Part shown: positions 1 to 8,472 of the stretch, in pieces
Layout of the letters: each line of letters starts with the position of its first letter
Numbering within the stretch: position 1 is the stretch's first letter
Assembly (NCBI RefSeq): GCF_004114795.1
Contig: NZ_CP035311.1
Span: 1,240,001 to 1,304,000 of the forward strand
From: Janthinobacterium sp. 17J80-10
GTDB taxonomy: Bacteria > Pseudomonadota > Gammaproteobacteria > Burkholderiales > Burkholderiaceae_D
Direction of reading: 5' to 3'
Length of the DNA stretch: 64,000 nt
Program-made: the position numbers and the translations under genes
The notes under the pieces: model-generated
What the model was told of the DNA's origin: nothing
Seen by the model: only the letters and a program-made list of their open reading frames with translations
Database searches by the model: none

Positions 1-2
1 CT

Positions 3-1943
3 GTGACCTTCGGCCACGTATTCGCCGTCGGCCATGTCGGATCCGGCGAGACCCTGACCGGCAAACTGGCCGATGGCAGCGCCTTGCCGCTGCAAGTCGA
101 TGTCAAGGCGCGCCACGCCGATGGCTCGGTGCGCCACGCCATCATATCGGCCGTATTGCCGCAGCTGGCGGGTTCCCAGACCCAGACCATCAGCCTTGCC
201 AAAACCGCATCGTCTGGGGCGTCGCCAGCGACATCGCCGACCACCCTGACCAATGCCGGTTTTACCGCCGGCGTGACTGTCACCATCGGCGGCACGACCT
301 ACAGCGCATCGGCCAGCGATCTGCTCAAGAGCGGTACTGTCACGACCTGGCTGTCGGGTCCACTGGTCAATGAATGGCTGGTTTCGGCGCCTTTGAAGAC
401 GGCAGGCGGCGTAGCGCATCCGCACCTGAGCGCGCGCTTCGCGATTCGCTCCTACGCCGGCCAGAACAAGGCCAAGGTCGATGTGATTGTCGAGAATGGC
501 TGGGCTTACGAGCCGGGTCCGCAAGACTTTACCTATGATGTGCAAGTGCAGGTCGGCGGCCAGGCTGTGTATTCGCAAAATGCGCTGACGCATTACCACC
601 ACGCCCGCTGGCGCAAGTCGTTCTGGTGGGGAACTGCCCCGCAGACGCACGTCAAGCACAACACCGCTTATCTGATCGGCTCGCGCGCCGTGCCCAACTA
701 TGACCAGAGCGTGACTGTGTCCCAGGCTGCCCTGGCAAATCTGAAAAGCAGTTTTGATGCGGCGCCGAACGGGCCGATGGGTAACGGCATTGCCACGGCC
801 TATATGCCTACCACTGGAGGGCGACTTGAAATTGGCCTCAATCCAGGTTGGGGCGCCATGACGATCTTGAGCATGGACAAGCGCGCCAAGGACGTGACCC
901 TGGCCATGGGCGACCTGTCGGGCAGTTGGCCGACGCATTATCGCGACAAGGTCACCGGCCGTCCCATCAGCCTGGTGGATTATCCGAATATGACGCTGTA
1001 TCCGGCTTCGGCAGATTCTTACAACGCGACGGCCAACCGGCAGGAAGCCATGCCGAATTGCGCAACGGTGTGCAACAACCCGAACGTGGTGGATGCGTCG
1101 CATCAGCCTGCGTTCAATTATCTTCCTTACCTGTTGACCGGGGAACATTATTATATGGAAGAGTTGCAGTTTTATTCGATGTGGAATGTCGGCGTCGGCA
1201 ATCCTGTTTATCGTAATTTCGGCAATGGCCTGGTGCATTCGGACCAGGTCAGGGGACAGGCCTGGAGCTTGCGCAACATTGCAGATGCAGCGTATATCCT
1301 GCCGGATGCCGATCCCATGAAAGCCCATTTTGCGAGCATTTTGAATGCCAACATTGCCTGGTATAACAGCACTTACACCAACAACGCGGGGGCGAATCCT
1401 TTTGGCGTCCTGACCAACGGTTATGCGTATTCCTACAATAGCGAAACGGGCATCGCACCCTGGCAGGATGACTTCTTCACCTCCGTGATTGGTCGTGCGG
1501 CAGAACGTGGATTTGCAGGTGCGCCGGCCTTGCTGGCCTGGAAAGCAAAGTTTCCGGCAGGGCGCATGACCGACCCCGGATACTGCTGGATCATGGGCCC
1601 CATTTACGCCTTTAATCTGCGGCCGACCAATGCCAGCCCGCTTTATACGACTTTTGGCCAGGCGTACAAGGCCAGCACCAGCGCGGCGCTGCAGGCAACA
1701 GCTTGCGGCAGTGCTGCCATGGCAAGTGTTTTGCAAACCGACACTGCAACGCCGATGGTGGCTGGCGCCATGGTTGGCTATCCGACCTCACCGACAGGTT
1801 TTCCCGCCAACATGCAGCCTGCACTCGCGTATGCAAAGGATTCCGGGATTGCGAACGCCGCCAATGCCTGGAACATCTTCAGCCAGCGCCAGATGAAGCC
1901 GGATTATTCGGTGGAACCGCAATTCGCCATCGTGCCGCGATAG
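3..1943 (+). CDS. Large secreted-type protein, partial, possibly related to exo-rhamnogalacturonan lyases
   Basis: The reading frame is open at the left edge of the window, so the true start and any signal peptide lie outside; 646 residues are visible. The first visible stretch (phrases like GETLTGKLADGSALPLQVDVKA and HADGSVRHA) resembles the beta-rich N-terminal domain of the PcRGLX/YetA exo-rhamnogalacturonan lyase group, and the rest is rich in Trp, Tyr and His, as in alpha-helical toroid polysaccharide-active enzymes (HYHHARWRKSFWW, LLTGEHYYMEELQFYSMWN). Only general resemblance supports this; no catalytic residues are assigned. The gene ends at a TAG and is followed convergently by the C39-like peptidase gene after about 36 bases. 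It could equally be an uncharacterised envelope protein. Confidence 0.5.
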   Translation: MTFGHVFAVGHVGSGETLTGKLADGSALPLQVDVKARHADGSVRHAIISAVLPQLAGSQTQTISLAKTASSGASPATSPTTLTNAGFTAGVTVTIGGTTYSASASDLLKSGTVTTWLSGPLVNEWLVSAPLKTAGGVAHPHLSARFAIRSYAGQNKAKVDVIVENGWAYEPGPQDFTYDVQVQVGGQAVYSQNALTHYHHARWRKSFWWGTAPQTHVKHNTAYLIGSRAVPNYDQSVTVSQAALANLKSSFDAAPNGPMGNGIATAYMPTTGGRLEIGLNPGWGAMTILSMDKRAKDVTLAMGDLSGSWPTHYRDKVTGRPISLVDYPNMTLYPASADSYNATANRQEAMPNCATVCNNPNVVDASHQPAFNYLPYLLTGEHYYMEELQFYSMWNVGVGNPVYRNFGNGLVHSDQVRGQAWSLRNIADAAYILPDADPMKAHFASILNANIAWYNSTYTNNAGANPFGVLTNGYAYSYNSETGIAPWQDDFFTSVIGRAAERGFAGAPALLAWKAKFPAGRMTDPGYCWIMGPIYAFNLRPTNASPLYTTFGQAYKASTSAALQATACGSAAMASVLQTDTATPMVAGAMVGYPTSPTGFPANMQPALAYAKDSGIANAANAWNIFSQRQMKPDYSVEPQFAIVPR

Positions 1944-1979
1944 TCCGGCAATCAGCGTGCAGAAATACTGCATGCCGCC

Positions 1980-2936
1980 TTAGCGCCTGACCTGGATTGC
2001 ATCCTGCAATTCCAGGTAGCGCGGCAGCCTGGGGCCGCCCAGCGCTACCGCGCGCGCGACGGCAGCAGAAGCTTCCCTGTGCATGCCCTCATCGAGCAGG
2101 GCCTGCGCCAGGTTGTTCCAGCCATCTGCATGGTCCGGATGAAATGACGTTAGCCGCCGATACGCTTGTACGGCGGCTTTTTTTTGGCCAAGCACATAGG
2201 CGGCGTTGCCGTTCCCGAGCAGGAGGCTTGCATGGTCCGGCCATCGTCCCAGGGCGGCAGCATAGGCAGACTGCGCCGCCGCCGGTGCATTGCGTTCCAG
2301 TGCCGCGGCCGCGGCCGCGATGGAATCGGCATCCGCAGTGGCCGGCAGGCGCGCGGGCGGCAGCAGCAGCATGGCCCAGTGGTCCGCGCGCGCCCAGGTC
2401 CGCTCAAAGGTGAACAGTGACATCTCCATATTCTGGGTGCGGCCGGAATGCAGCACCAGCATGTTGCGGTTGCGGTCGAAGCCGATGACCACGGCGTAAT
2501 GCCACACAGGTGCAAAGGAAAATGACAGATTTTGCAGGACGATGACCGGATTGCCTGCAGCGACTTCCTGGAGCAAGGCATCGATGCCCGGCCTGATGCG
2601 GTAGCTCAGCATGCCATGGCGGCGACCGGCCGCAAGCATTTCCAGTTGCAGCGATCCCTGGCGGGCCGGCACGTAGACCTGGTCGACCAGCGACTCCGGC
2701 CGCAGAGGCGTGCCGGCAGCGCTGGCCGCCATGGCGAGCGCCGCCGGTCCGCATTGATAGTCTTCCTGGGGATAAAACGGTACGTTGGCAATTGCGGCGG
2801 TGGCAGGCAGCGTAGCGGGCCAGCGTTCCTGCAGCCCGCTCACCTGGGGCGTGGCACACCCGCCCAGCATCAATGCAAGGCAGGCCGCGGCCGCTGCAAG
2901 CGCAGGGGCACGGCAGCCTGCGTTTCGCTGCATCAT
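1980..2936 (-). CDS. PA2778-family C39-like cysteine peptidase lipoprotein with TPR repeats
   Basis: Predicted 318-residue lipoprotein. Residues 1-27 form a signal peptide ending in a lipobox (LMLGGC, Cys27), so it should be anchored to the outer membrane. Residues 50-190 match the C39-like peptidase fold: QCGPAAL carries the catalytic Cys62 and WHYAVV the His146. The C-terminal 110 residues contain TPR-like helices (GNGNAAYVLGQKKAAVQAYRRL, then DGWNNLAQALLDEGMHREA). This is the architecture of the Pseudomonas PA2778 family. The start at 2936 was chosen because its ATG overlaps the TGA of the upstream gene by 4 bases (ATGA), indicating translational coupling, and because it gives a proper lipoprotein signal; the open frame continues upstream without such features. 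The substrate is unknown. Confidence 0.85.
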   Translation of the reverse strand: MMQRNAGCRAPALAAAAACLALMLGGCATPQVSGLQERWPATLPATAAIANVPFYPQEDYQCGPAALAMAASAAGTPLRPESLVDQVYVPARQGSLQLEMLAAGRRHGMLSYRIRPGIDALLQEVAAGNPVIVLQNLSFSFAPVWHYAVVIGFDRNRNMLVLHSGRTQNMEMSLFTFERTWARADHWAMLLLPPARLPATADADSIAAAAAALERNAPAAAQSAYAAALGRWPDHASLLLGNGNAAYVLGQKKAAVQAYRRLTSFHPDHADGWNNLAQALLDEGMHREASAAVARAVALGGPRLPRYLELQDAIQVRR

Positions 2937-3322
2937 CGAATCGAGCGGGTGAACGGAAATACTTTCGTCAGCCCGAGGATATCGGTCACCAGCAATACAA
3001 TAAACACCGTAAACAAAATGCCCAGGATGTCGCCGCCCGCCGGGGCGTTGTCGATGCGCGCGGCCAGTTGTTGCACTTCCTGGTCCGACAGGGTGGCGAT
3101 GCGTTCGATCGCTGCCTGCGGGTCGACGCCTTGAGCTTCGAGCGACTTGCGTACGTCGTCGCGTGAAAGGAAGCTGGCGACCCGGTCGCGTTCGCCGCTG
3201 GATCCCGAAGATGCCATGGCCTCTTCGGTCGTCACGATCGCAGCGAAGGCCTGCATTGGCATACTGAGGCTCGTGAGGCAGACGATCAACAGCGATGCGA
3301 TATACGTCTTGAAATGGCTCAT
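2933..3322 (-). CDS. PA2779-family small membrane protein
   Basis: 129 residues with an N-terminal signal or membrane segment (about residues 8-28), a polar middle containing LSRDDVRKSLEAQGVDPQAAIERIATLSDQEV, and a second hydrophobic segment (GDILGILFTVFIVLLVTDILGL, about 98-119). This pattern is typical of PA2779-family proteins, which are regularly encoded immediately before a PA2778-family peptidase, as here with a 4-base overlap. The start is supported by a GGGAG ribosome-binding site about 7 bases upstream. It is plausibly a membrane partner or substrate of the downstream peptidase; that role is inference from gene pairing only. Confidence 0.85.
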   Translation of the reverse strand: MSHFKTYIASLLIVCLTSLSMPMQAFAAIVTTEEAMASSGSSGERDRVASFLSRDDVRKSLEAQGVDPQAAIERIATLSDQEVQQLAARIDNAPAGGDILGILFTVFIVLLVTDILGLTKVFPFTRSIR

Positions 3323-3629
3323 TGAATTCTCCCGGTTTTAGTAGGTGTCTGCCAGCAAGTGCAGCTCGGAAAATGACAGGCAAGTGCCCACTTTTACTGG
3401 ATTGGGCGCAAGATGATTTGAGGTCGATCAATTCGGGAACGGCCCGCACCGCTGCGGTGTGGCATATTCCCCAAAGTCGCGTCTGCCTTTTCCGTCAAGT
3501 CTGTTTCTGCGCAAAAGTGCAGGCCATTTCCCCGCCCTATACTTTTGTATTTACAGGGATATATTCCGTTGTCGCCGCCGTGCCTTTTCGCATCGGCAAG
3601 GCGCATGCGCGACGCATGGAGGGTCCAAG
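3323..3629. other. Intergenic region between divergent operons
   Basis: About 307 bases separate the divergently transcribed PA2779/PA2778 pair and the adenylation/MBOAT/carrier cassette, so promoters for both should lie here. It contains a short palindrome (CACCGC-T-GCGGTG, 3447-3459) and an AT-richer stretch with a TATACT hexamer at 3538-3543 that could be a -10 element for the rightward cassette, but no convincing -35 was found. A reading frame open through the region has no ribosome-binding site and is not called. Confidence 0.4.
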
Positions 3630-5204
3630 ATGGAAAATGGCGGGGTGACATTCAACCTGGCGCAGTCGGTGCATCACCACAGCCTGCTTCTGCCCCAGGC
3701 CATTGCGGTAGCCGCGGAAGGGCGCAGCCTGAGTTACGGCGAGCTTGCGGGACGGGCGGCGGCGCTTGCCGCGCAGCTGCAGAAGAGCCCGGCCTGGCAT
3801 ACGGCAGACGGCACGCCGCCACGTGTGGGCATTCTCGCCTCGCGCAGCGCCGACGCCTGCGTTGCGGTGCTCGGGGCAATGTGGGCGGGCGCCACGTACG
3901 TGCCGCTTGGCCTGAAACTGCCGCAAGAGCGCCTGCTTACCATCCTTTCGCTGTGCAATCTTGCAGCCATCGTCGCCGACGAGGAGGGCGCCAGGCTGTT
4001 GAATAAAGAAGTGCTGCAAGCCGCGCCGCCGCTTGTCTGCATCCTGAAGCCGGAGCAGGAAGGTTGCCCCACCGGCGCGCAACAGCGCCCAGCCCCCATG
4101 CAGGCCAGCGATACGGCTTACATCATCTTCACATCAGGTACCACCGGCGTGCCCAAGGGCGTGATGATTTCGGCCGGCGCGGCGCGCCACTATATCCGCA
4201 CAATGACGGCATTGCTTGCGCTGCAGCCGTGCGACCGGATTCTTGAAACCTTTGAGCTGACGTTCGACGTCTCGGTACAAAACATGTTCTGCACCTGGGA
4301 AGCCGGCGCGTCGTTGCATGTGCTGCCAGCGGCGCGGGTGATGAACGCGGTCAGGTTCGCGCGCGACAGCAGCCTGACGGTGTGGCTTTCCGTGCCATCG
4401 CTGGTGGCCATGCTGCGGCAGGTGAAGGCGCTCGGGCCGGGCGTATTGCCCGCGCTGCGCATGACCGTCTTCGGCGGCGAGCAGTTGCCCAAAGGCGTCG
4501 TGGATACATGGCGAGCCGCTGCACCCGCCAGCGCCATCTATAACCACTATGGTCCCACCGAAGTGACGGTGTGCAGCCTGGTCCAGCTGATCGACGAGCC
4601 GATTCCCCTGATGCCGGGACGCGATGTGGTGGGCATCGGCACGGCGCTGCCCGGCACCGAAGCCGCAGTGCTGGATGCCGACGGCAATCCGGTTGCGGAT
4701 CATTGCACAGGCGAGCTGGCGCTGGCCGGCGTGCAACTGGCGACAGGCTACCTGGATGCGCCGGAACTGACCGCGGCACGGTTCCCGACCTTGCAAGGCA
4801 AGCGCTGGTATCTCACGGGCGACCTTGCCATGCGCGATGGTTCCGGCATTTTTCATTGCATCGGCCGCATGGATAACCAGATCAAGGTCCTGGGACATCG
4901 GGTGGAGCTCGAGGAAATCGACTCGCACTTGCGCATCGTCGCCGATGCCGACATGGCGGGCACGGTTGCCTGGCCATCGGTGGATGGGGCGGCGCAAGGC
5001 CTGATCGCCTTCGTCTGCGCACGGATCATCGACGAAGCGCAAACCATCCACGCGCTGAAGGCGCGCCTGCCGCACTACATGATCCCAAGCCGGATCATAC
5101 CCCTGGAAACCATGCCCTTGAATGCCAACGGCAAGGTCGACCGCAAGGCATTAAAGCTCCTCCTTGAAACAAGGGTGCATGATGTCCGATCCCGTCCTGA
5201 TTGA
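3630..5204 (+). CDS. Amino-acid adenylation domain ligase (DltA-like), charges the downstream carrier protein
   Basis: 524-residue stand-alone adenylation enzyme of the ANL superfamily. Core motifs are intact: phosphate loop IIFTSGTTGVPKGVMIS, YNHYGPTE (A5), YLTGDLA (A7), IGRMDNQIKVLGHRVELEEID (A8) and the C-terminal LNANGKVDRKAL whose Lys completes adenylation. Single-domain architecture and the FDVSVQNMF motif are closest to D-alanine:carrier ligases (DltA), so an amino acid is the likely substrate, though its identity cannot be read. The ATG at 3630 is chosen over the longer frame because GGAGGG lies 6 bases upstream and the protein then begins where the family does. The end overlaps the MBOAT gene, suggesting one operon that delivers an activated acyl group to an extracytoplasmic acceptor. 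Confidence 0.85.
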   Translation: MENGGVTFNLAQSVHHHSLLLPQAIAVAAEGRSLSYGELAGRAAALAAQLQKSPAWHTADGTPPRVGILASRSADACVAVLGAMWAGATYVPLGLKLPQERLLTILSLCNLAAIVADEEGARLLNKEVLQAAPPLVCILKPEQEGCPTGAQQRPAPMQASDTAYIIFTSGTTGVPKGVMISAGAARHYIRTMTALLALQPCDRILETFELTFDVSVQNMFCTWEAGASLHVLPAARVMNAVRFARDSSLTVWLSVPSLVAMLRQVKALGPGVLPALRMTVFGGEQLPKGVVDTWRAAAPASAIYNHYGPTEVTVCSLVQLIDEPIPLMPGRDVVGIGTALPGTEAAVLDADGNPVADHCTGELALAGVQLATGYLDAPELTAARFPTLQGKRWYLTGDLAMRDGSGIFHCIGRMDNQIKVLGHRVELEEIDSHLRIVADADMAGTVAWPSVDGAAQGLIAFVCARIIDEAQTIHALKARLPHYMIPSRIIPLETMPLNANGKVDRKALKLLLETRVHDVRSRPD

Positions 5205-6657
5205 CGAGTCGATTGGCAAAGTCGATGGCCAGCGCGCGCCTGTCCGCCAGCTGCGCGACATTTGGGCCATCGACCAGCGCCAGCCTGTGGTGCGCCTGGC
5301 ACAGTCGCCGGTCGGCAAGCTGGTGTTGGTGGCACTTTTTTCTGCCTTTGCCAAGCTGGCAGGCATACCCGTTTCCCTTTCCGTGGTCGCGGCGGCATTC
5401 GCCTTCCTGCCGCGATACCGCAACGGTATCGTAGTTGCGGGCGCCATGCTGGCGATGGCCTGGCATCCCAACGTGGCGCTCGAGGGCATCAACGAAATCC
5501 TGTTCCAGCAAGGGGTTCCTTCCAGGCTCGCCCCGCTGCTGAAAGCGCTTGCGCTGGTCGCGTACTTTGCCTGCGCCCTGGGCGTGCTGGTGCTGGTACG
5601 GCGGGACAAGACGCTCTTTGTTGCGCGCCGGCCGGTAACGAGCCTGCTGGGGGCGCTAGCGCTGCTGTGCCTACTCGGCAGCTCGCCATTCATCACGGGC
5701 CTGCCGCGCGTGGCCTTGTGGGCATTCGTGATCGTCTTTGCCGCATTCATGTGGTTTTTTGCCTACGCGGTCGTGGACCAGCGTTCGCGTGAACGCAGTC
5801 CGCTGCTTTTCCAGATGGGGATACTGCATCCCTTCTGGGGTTCTTCTTCGACGCCATTCGGCAAGGGGGCGTCGTTCCTGCGCAAGCATCAGGCCAGGAC
5901 GCCCGAAGAACTTGCCGTCACCCAGGTCAAGGGTGTGAAACTGCTGATATGGGCGCTGCTGCTCGGGCTGATCGGCAATGCCATCGATGCGATATTCGGC
6001 GTTCATCTCGGCATCCCCAGGGCAGAACTTGCTTACGCGACGTTCATGGCAGGCAAGCCTTACCCGGTCCTGGTGAATTGGGGCAGCCTGATCTGGGGAA
6101 CTATCACCAGCGCCATCACCATCGCCGTATGGGGACACAAGATCGTTGCGCTTGCGCGCCTGGCTGGCTACCGTCTGCCGCGCAACACATGGCGGCCGCT
6201 GGAAGCGCGCACCCTCGCGGAATTCTGGAATCGCTACTATTACTATTTCAAGGAAATGCTGGTCGAGTTCTTCTTTTTTCCCACCTTCCTCAAGACCTTC
6301 CGCAAGCATCCGCGCCTTCGGGTGTTTTTTGCGACCTTCATGGCAGCCGGCGTCGGCAATGCGCTGTATCACTTCATCAGGGATATCAAATATGTCGCGC
6401 TGCAGGGACCGCTTATGGCTGGCGAAAGCTTTGTCAGCTACCTGTTTTATTGCGTCGTGCTGGCGCTGGGCATCGGGATTTCCCAGGCCAGGCAAACTGC
6501 CGGGCGCAAGCCATCGACGACATTCCTCGGCACCTTGTGGTCGGTGCTGTGTGTCTGGGGATTTTTCGTTTGCCTGCATGTCTTCGGTGACGAAGCGCGG
6601 ACGTTTCCGCTACGTGATCGCCTAGCTTTTTTTGCCAGCCTCTTTGGATACTCATGA
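5179..6657 (+). CDS. MBOAT-family membrane O-acyltransferase (DltB-like)
   Basis: About 492 residues with many hydrophobic segments. The second half has MBOAT hallmarks: FWNRYYYYFKEMLVEFFFFP (about 349-368), followed by the conserved histidine in GNALYHFI (about His398). By analogy with DltB it would move an acyl or aminoacyl group from the carrier protein encoded downstream across the membrane onto an envelope acceptor. The N-terminal half (residues 1-200) differs from classical DltB and includes a long polar lead (1-35) and a basic cytoplasmic stretch near 200-250. The ATG at 5179 overlaps the ligase gene by 26 bases; a TTG 15 bases earlier is an alternative. The stop overlaps the carrier gene start by 4 bases. 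Confidence 0.8.
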   Translation: MMSDPVLIDESIGKVDGQRAPVRQLRDIWAIDQRQPVVRLAQSPVGKLVLVALFSAFAKLAGIPVSLSVVAAAFAFLPRYRNGIVVAGAMLAMAWHPNVALEGINEILFQQGVPSRLAPLLKALALVAYFACALGVLVLVRRDKTLFVARRPVTSLLGALALLCLLGSSPFITGLPRVALWAFVIVFAAFMWFFAYAVVDQRSRERSPLLFQMGILHPFWGSSSTPFGKGASFLRKHQARTPEELAVTQVKGVKLLIWALLLGLIGNAIDAIFGVHLGIPRAELAYATFMAGKPYPVLVNWGSLIWGTITSAITIAVWGHKIVALARLAGYRLPRNTWRPLEARTLAEFWNRYYYYFKEMLVEFFFFPTFLKTFRKHPRLRVFFATFMAAGVGNALYHFIRDIKYVALQGPLMAGESFVSYLFYCVVLALGIGISQARQTAGRKPSTTFLGTLWSVLCVWGFFVCLHVFGDEARTFPLRDRLAFFASLFGYS

Positions 6658-6917
6658 TGGACGACTCCGCCAAACTAAAATTGCGCCAGTTTTTGATGGA
6701 AAGCCTGATCGATGCCGGCGATCGCCATGACTTTGCCGACGACAGCTCCCTCTTCGTTAGCGGACGGCTCGATTCCCTGTCGATGACGAAGCTGGTGATG
6801 TTCCTGGAAGACGTATTCGACATCGATTTCGGCGACGTTGACTTCGATGTCGAGATGATCGATTCATTCAACGATATTCAGGCGTTTGTCCGCAGTGAAA
6901 GGGCCCGGCTGTCCTGA
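6654..6917 (+). CDS. Acyl/aminoacyl carrier protein (DltC-like)
   Basis: 87-residue acidic carrier protein. The phosphopantetheine attachment motif is GRLDSLSMTKLVMFLE with Ser41 in DSL, followed by the acidic helix DVFDIDFGDVDFDVEMIDSF typical of acyl carrier proteins. Its ATG overlaps the stop of the MBOAT gene (ATGA), so ligase, acyltransferase and carrier are translationally coupled. It should be charged by the upstream ligase and serve as donor for the MBOAT enzyme. No DltD-like thioesterase/transferase gene follows, which distinguishes the cassette from standard dltABCD operons. Confidence 0.88.
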   Translation: MMDDSAKLKLRQFLMESLIDAGDRHDFADDSSLFVSGRLDSLSMTKLVMFLEDVFDIDFGDVDFDVEMIDSFNDIQAFVRSERARLS

Positions 6918-7013
6918 AAGGATAATGCGCACGAATAAAAAATGCTGTCGGGAAATTTTACAGTGGCCCCGGGCGTGATTTCTAAGTCATTGATAATTAA
7001 TAATATTATTTCC

Positions 7014-7029
7014 TGGAATAATTCTTGCT
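7014..7029 (+). promoter_or_regulatory. Putative sigma-54 (RpoN) promoter of the PEP-CTERM gene
   Basis: The sequence TGGAATAATTCTTGCT has the sigma-54 layout: GG at 7015-7016 (-24) and GC at 7027-7028 (-12) separated by exactly 10 bases. It lies 49 bases before the PEP-CTERM start codon within an AT-rich stretch. PEP-CTERM genes in several betaproteobacteria are known to be RpoN-dependent with the PrsK/PrsR two-component system, which fits. An activator site was not located. Confidence 0.65.
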
Positions 7030-7077
7030 AATTGGTAATTAATGCAAGTTGCATGGGCTATTCACGGGGAGAATAAT

Positions 7078-7689
7078 ATGGGATTCAAAAAGATTGCACT
7101 GATGTTGGTCGCAGCAGCCGGTTTCGCGATGGGCACTGCCCAGGCGACTGTGTATAGCTCGCAAGCTGCTTTCGAGGCCGTCAATCCGGGTCTGGCGACG
7201 GTGAGTTTTGAAGGCATCTCCGCGAACATTACCCATTTCGCCTCGCCGTACACGGTCGGTGGCGTTTCGTTTTCCAGTTCCAACAATGCCGTACTCGACC
7301 AGAGCTTCTGGACCTCGCCGTTCGATCATTTCATCGTTGACACCTTCGCTGCGCCGCTGACGCTGAGCTTTGCCGACGCCAGTCAATTGGGCCTGCGTGT
7401 TTCTTCGGGCTACCAGGGCACATCCGGCGCGCTGAACTTCGCCTTGCTGGATGACGGTAACACCGTATATTCGGGCAGCGCGACCATCGCCGGCCTGGAC
7501 GTATTCAGCTTCATCGGTTTCGATGGTTTCGGCTTGTTCGATACCCTGGTGATTTCCACCACTAACAGCGGCCAGTTCATCGGTGTTGGCGAAGTCCAGT
7601 ACGGTGCTGCCGTGCCGGAACCTGCATCGCTGGCGCTGCTGGGCCTGGGCCTGTTCGGCTTTGCCGCAGCACGCCGTCGCAAGCAGTAG
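7078..7689 (+). CDS. PEP-CTERM sorting domain protein (exosortase substrate)
   Basis: 203-residue exported protein. It starts with a signal peptide (MGFKKIALMLVAAAGFAMGTAQA) and ends with the tripartite PEP-CTERM signal: VPEP, a hydrophobic helix (ASLALLGLGLFGFAA) and the basic tail RRRKQ, recognised by EpsH/XrtA-type exosortases. The middle (about 25-175) is Ser/Thr/Phe-rich, predicted beta-strand, with no recognised catalytic motif. The ATG at 7078 is preceded by GGGGAG and is favoured over an in-frame ATG 36 bases earlier because it begins the signal peptide. A sigma-54-type promoter precedes it and a rho-independent terminator follows. Such proteins are generally associated with exopolysaccharide and floc formation. 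Confidence 0.9.
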   Translation: MGFKKIALMLVAAAGFAMGTAQATVYSSQAAFEAVNPGLATVSFEGISANITHFASPYTVGGVSFSSSNNAVLDQSFWTSPFDHFIVDTFAAPLTLSFADASQLGLRVSSGYQGTSGALNFALLDDGNTVYSGSATIAGLDVFSFIGFDGFGLFDTLVISTTNSGQFIGVGEVQYGAAVPEPASLALLGLGLFGFAAARRRKQ

Positions 7690-7708
7690 TCTGCTGCGCG
7701 CACATCGA

Positions 7709-7733
7709 AAACCCGCTTCGGCGGGTTTTTTTA
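7709..7733 (+). terminator. Rho-independent terminator after the PEP-CTERM gene
   Basis: Stem ACCCGC / GCGGGT (7711-7716 and 7721-7726) with a TTCG tetraloop, preceded by A residues and followed by seven T residues. It is about 20 bases beyond the PEP-CTERM stop codon. Confidence 0.9.
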
Positions 7734-7820
7734 TGGCCGCGCCTTCGGTGCCGGGTGATGCGGTGTGGGGTTCCGGGAATGCCTATATACTTCAAGGCAT
7801 GTGTGTTGCAAAGGTTCCCT

Positions 7821-8468
7821 ATGACTGCCCGCTTGAAAATCGATTTTGTCTCGGATGTGTCGTGCCCCTGGTGCATCATCGGGTTGCGTTCTCTGCAGCA
7901 GGCGCTTGATAGCGTCGGCAAGGAAGTGGCGGCTGAACTGCATTTCCAGCCATTCGAGCTGAACCCGGCAATGGGCGCGGAAGGGCAGGACCTGAACGAA
8001 CATCTGGCCGAGAAATACGGCATGCCGCCCGAGCAACTGGCGCAAAACCGTGAAGCGATCCGTGCCCGCGGGGAGGCTGTCGGCTTTACCTTCAACATGG
8101 ACAAGCGCAGCCGCATCTACAATACGTTCGATGCGCACCGGCTGTTGCACTGGGCCGGGCAGGAAGGCAAGCAGCTGGCGCTCAAGCGTGCGCTGTTCCA
8201 AGCCTATTTCACGCAGGGCGAAAATCCCGGCGCCGCCGACGTGCTGGTCCGCCTGGCCGGCGAGGTGGGGCTCGATACCGTTCGGGCACATGAGATCCTG
8301 GCGTCCGACGACTATGCCGCAGAAGTGCGGCAGCAGGAAGCTTTTTACCAGCGTCAGGGCATCCATTCGGTGCCCTCCATCATCATCAATGACCGGCACT
8401 TGATTCAGGGTGGACAGCCGGCCGAAGTATTTGCGCAGGCATTGCGGCAGATTGCCGCGGCCGGCTGA
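7821..8468 (+). CDS. DsbA-family oxidoreductase, FrnE-like
   Basis: 215-residue cytoplasmic thioredoxin-fold protein of the FrnE (2-hydroxychromene-2-carboxylate isomerase/DsbA) group. The active site is SCPWC (Cys15, Cys18), and the cis-proline region reads SVPSIIINDRHLIQGGQPAEVFAQAL near the C-terminus, both typical. There is no signal peptide, as in FrnE. The ATG at 7821 begins the conserved MTARLKIDFVSDVSCPWC start; longer in-frame starts (7755, 7758) add residues unrelated to the family. It converges on psd with a 4-base gap. The likely role is dithiol/disulphide exchange in the cytosol during oxidative stress; the substrate is unknown. Confidence 0.85.
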   Translation: MTARLKIDFVSDVSCPWCIIGLRSLQQALDSVGKEVAAELHFQPFELNPAMGAEGQDLNEHLAEKYGMPPEQLAQNREAIRARGEAVGFTFNMDKRSRIYNTFDAHRLLHWAGQEGKQLALKRALFQAYFTQGENPGAADVLVRLAGEVGLDTVRAHEILASDDYAAEVRQQEAFYQRQGIHSVPSIIINDRHLIQGGQPAEVFAQALRQIAAAG

Positions 8469-8472
8469 TCGA

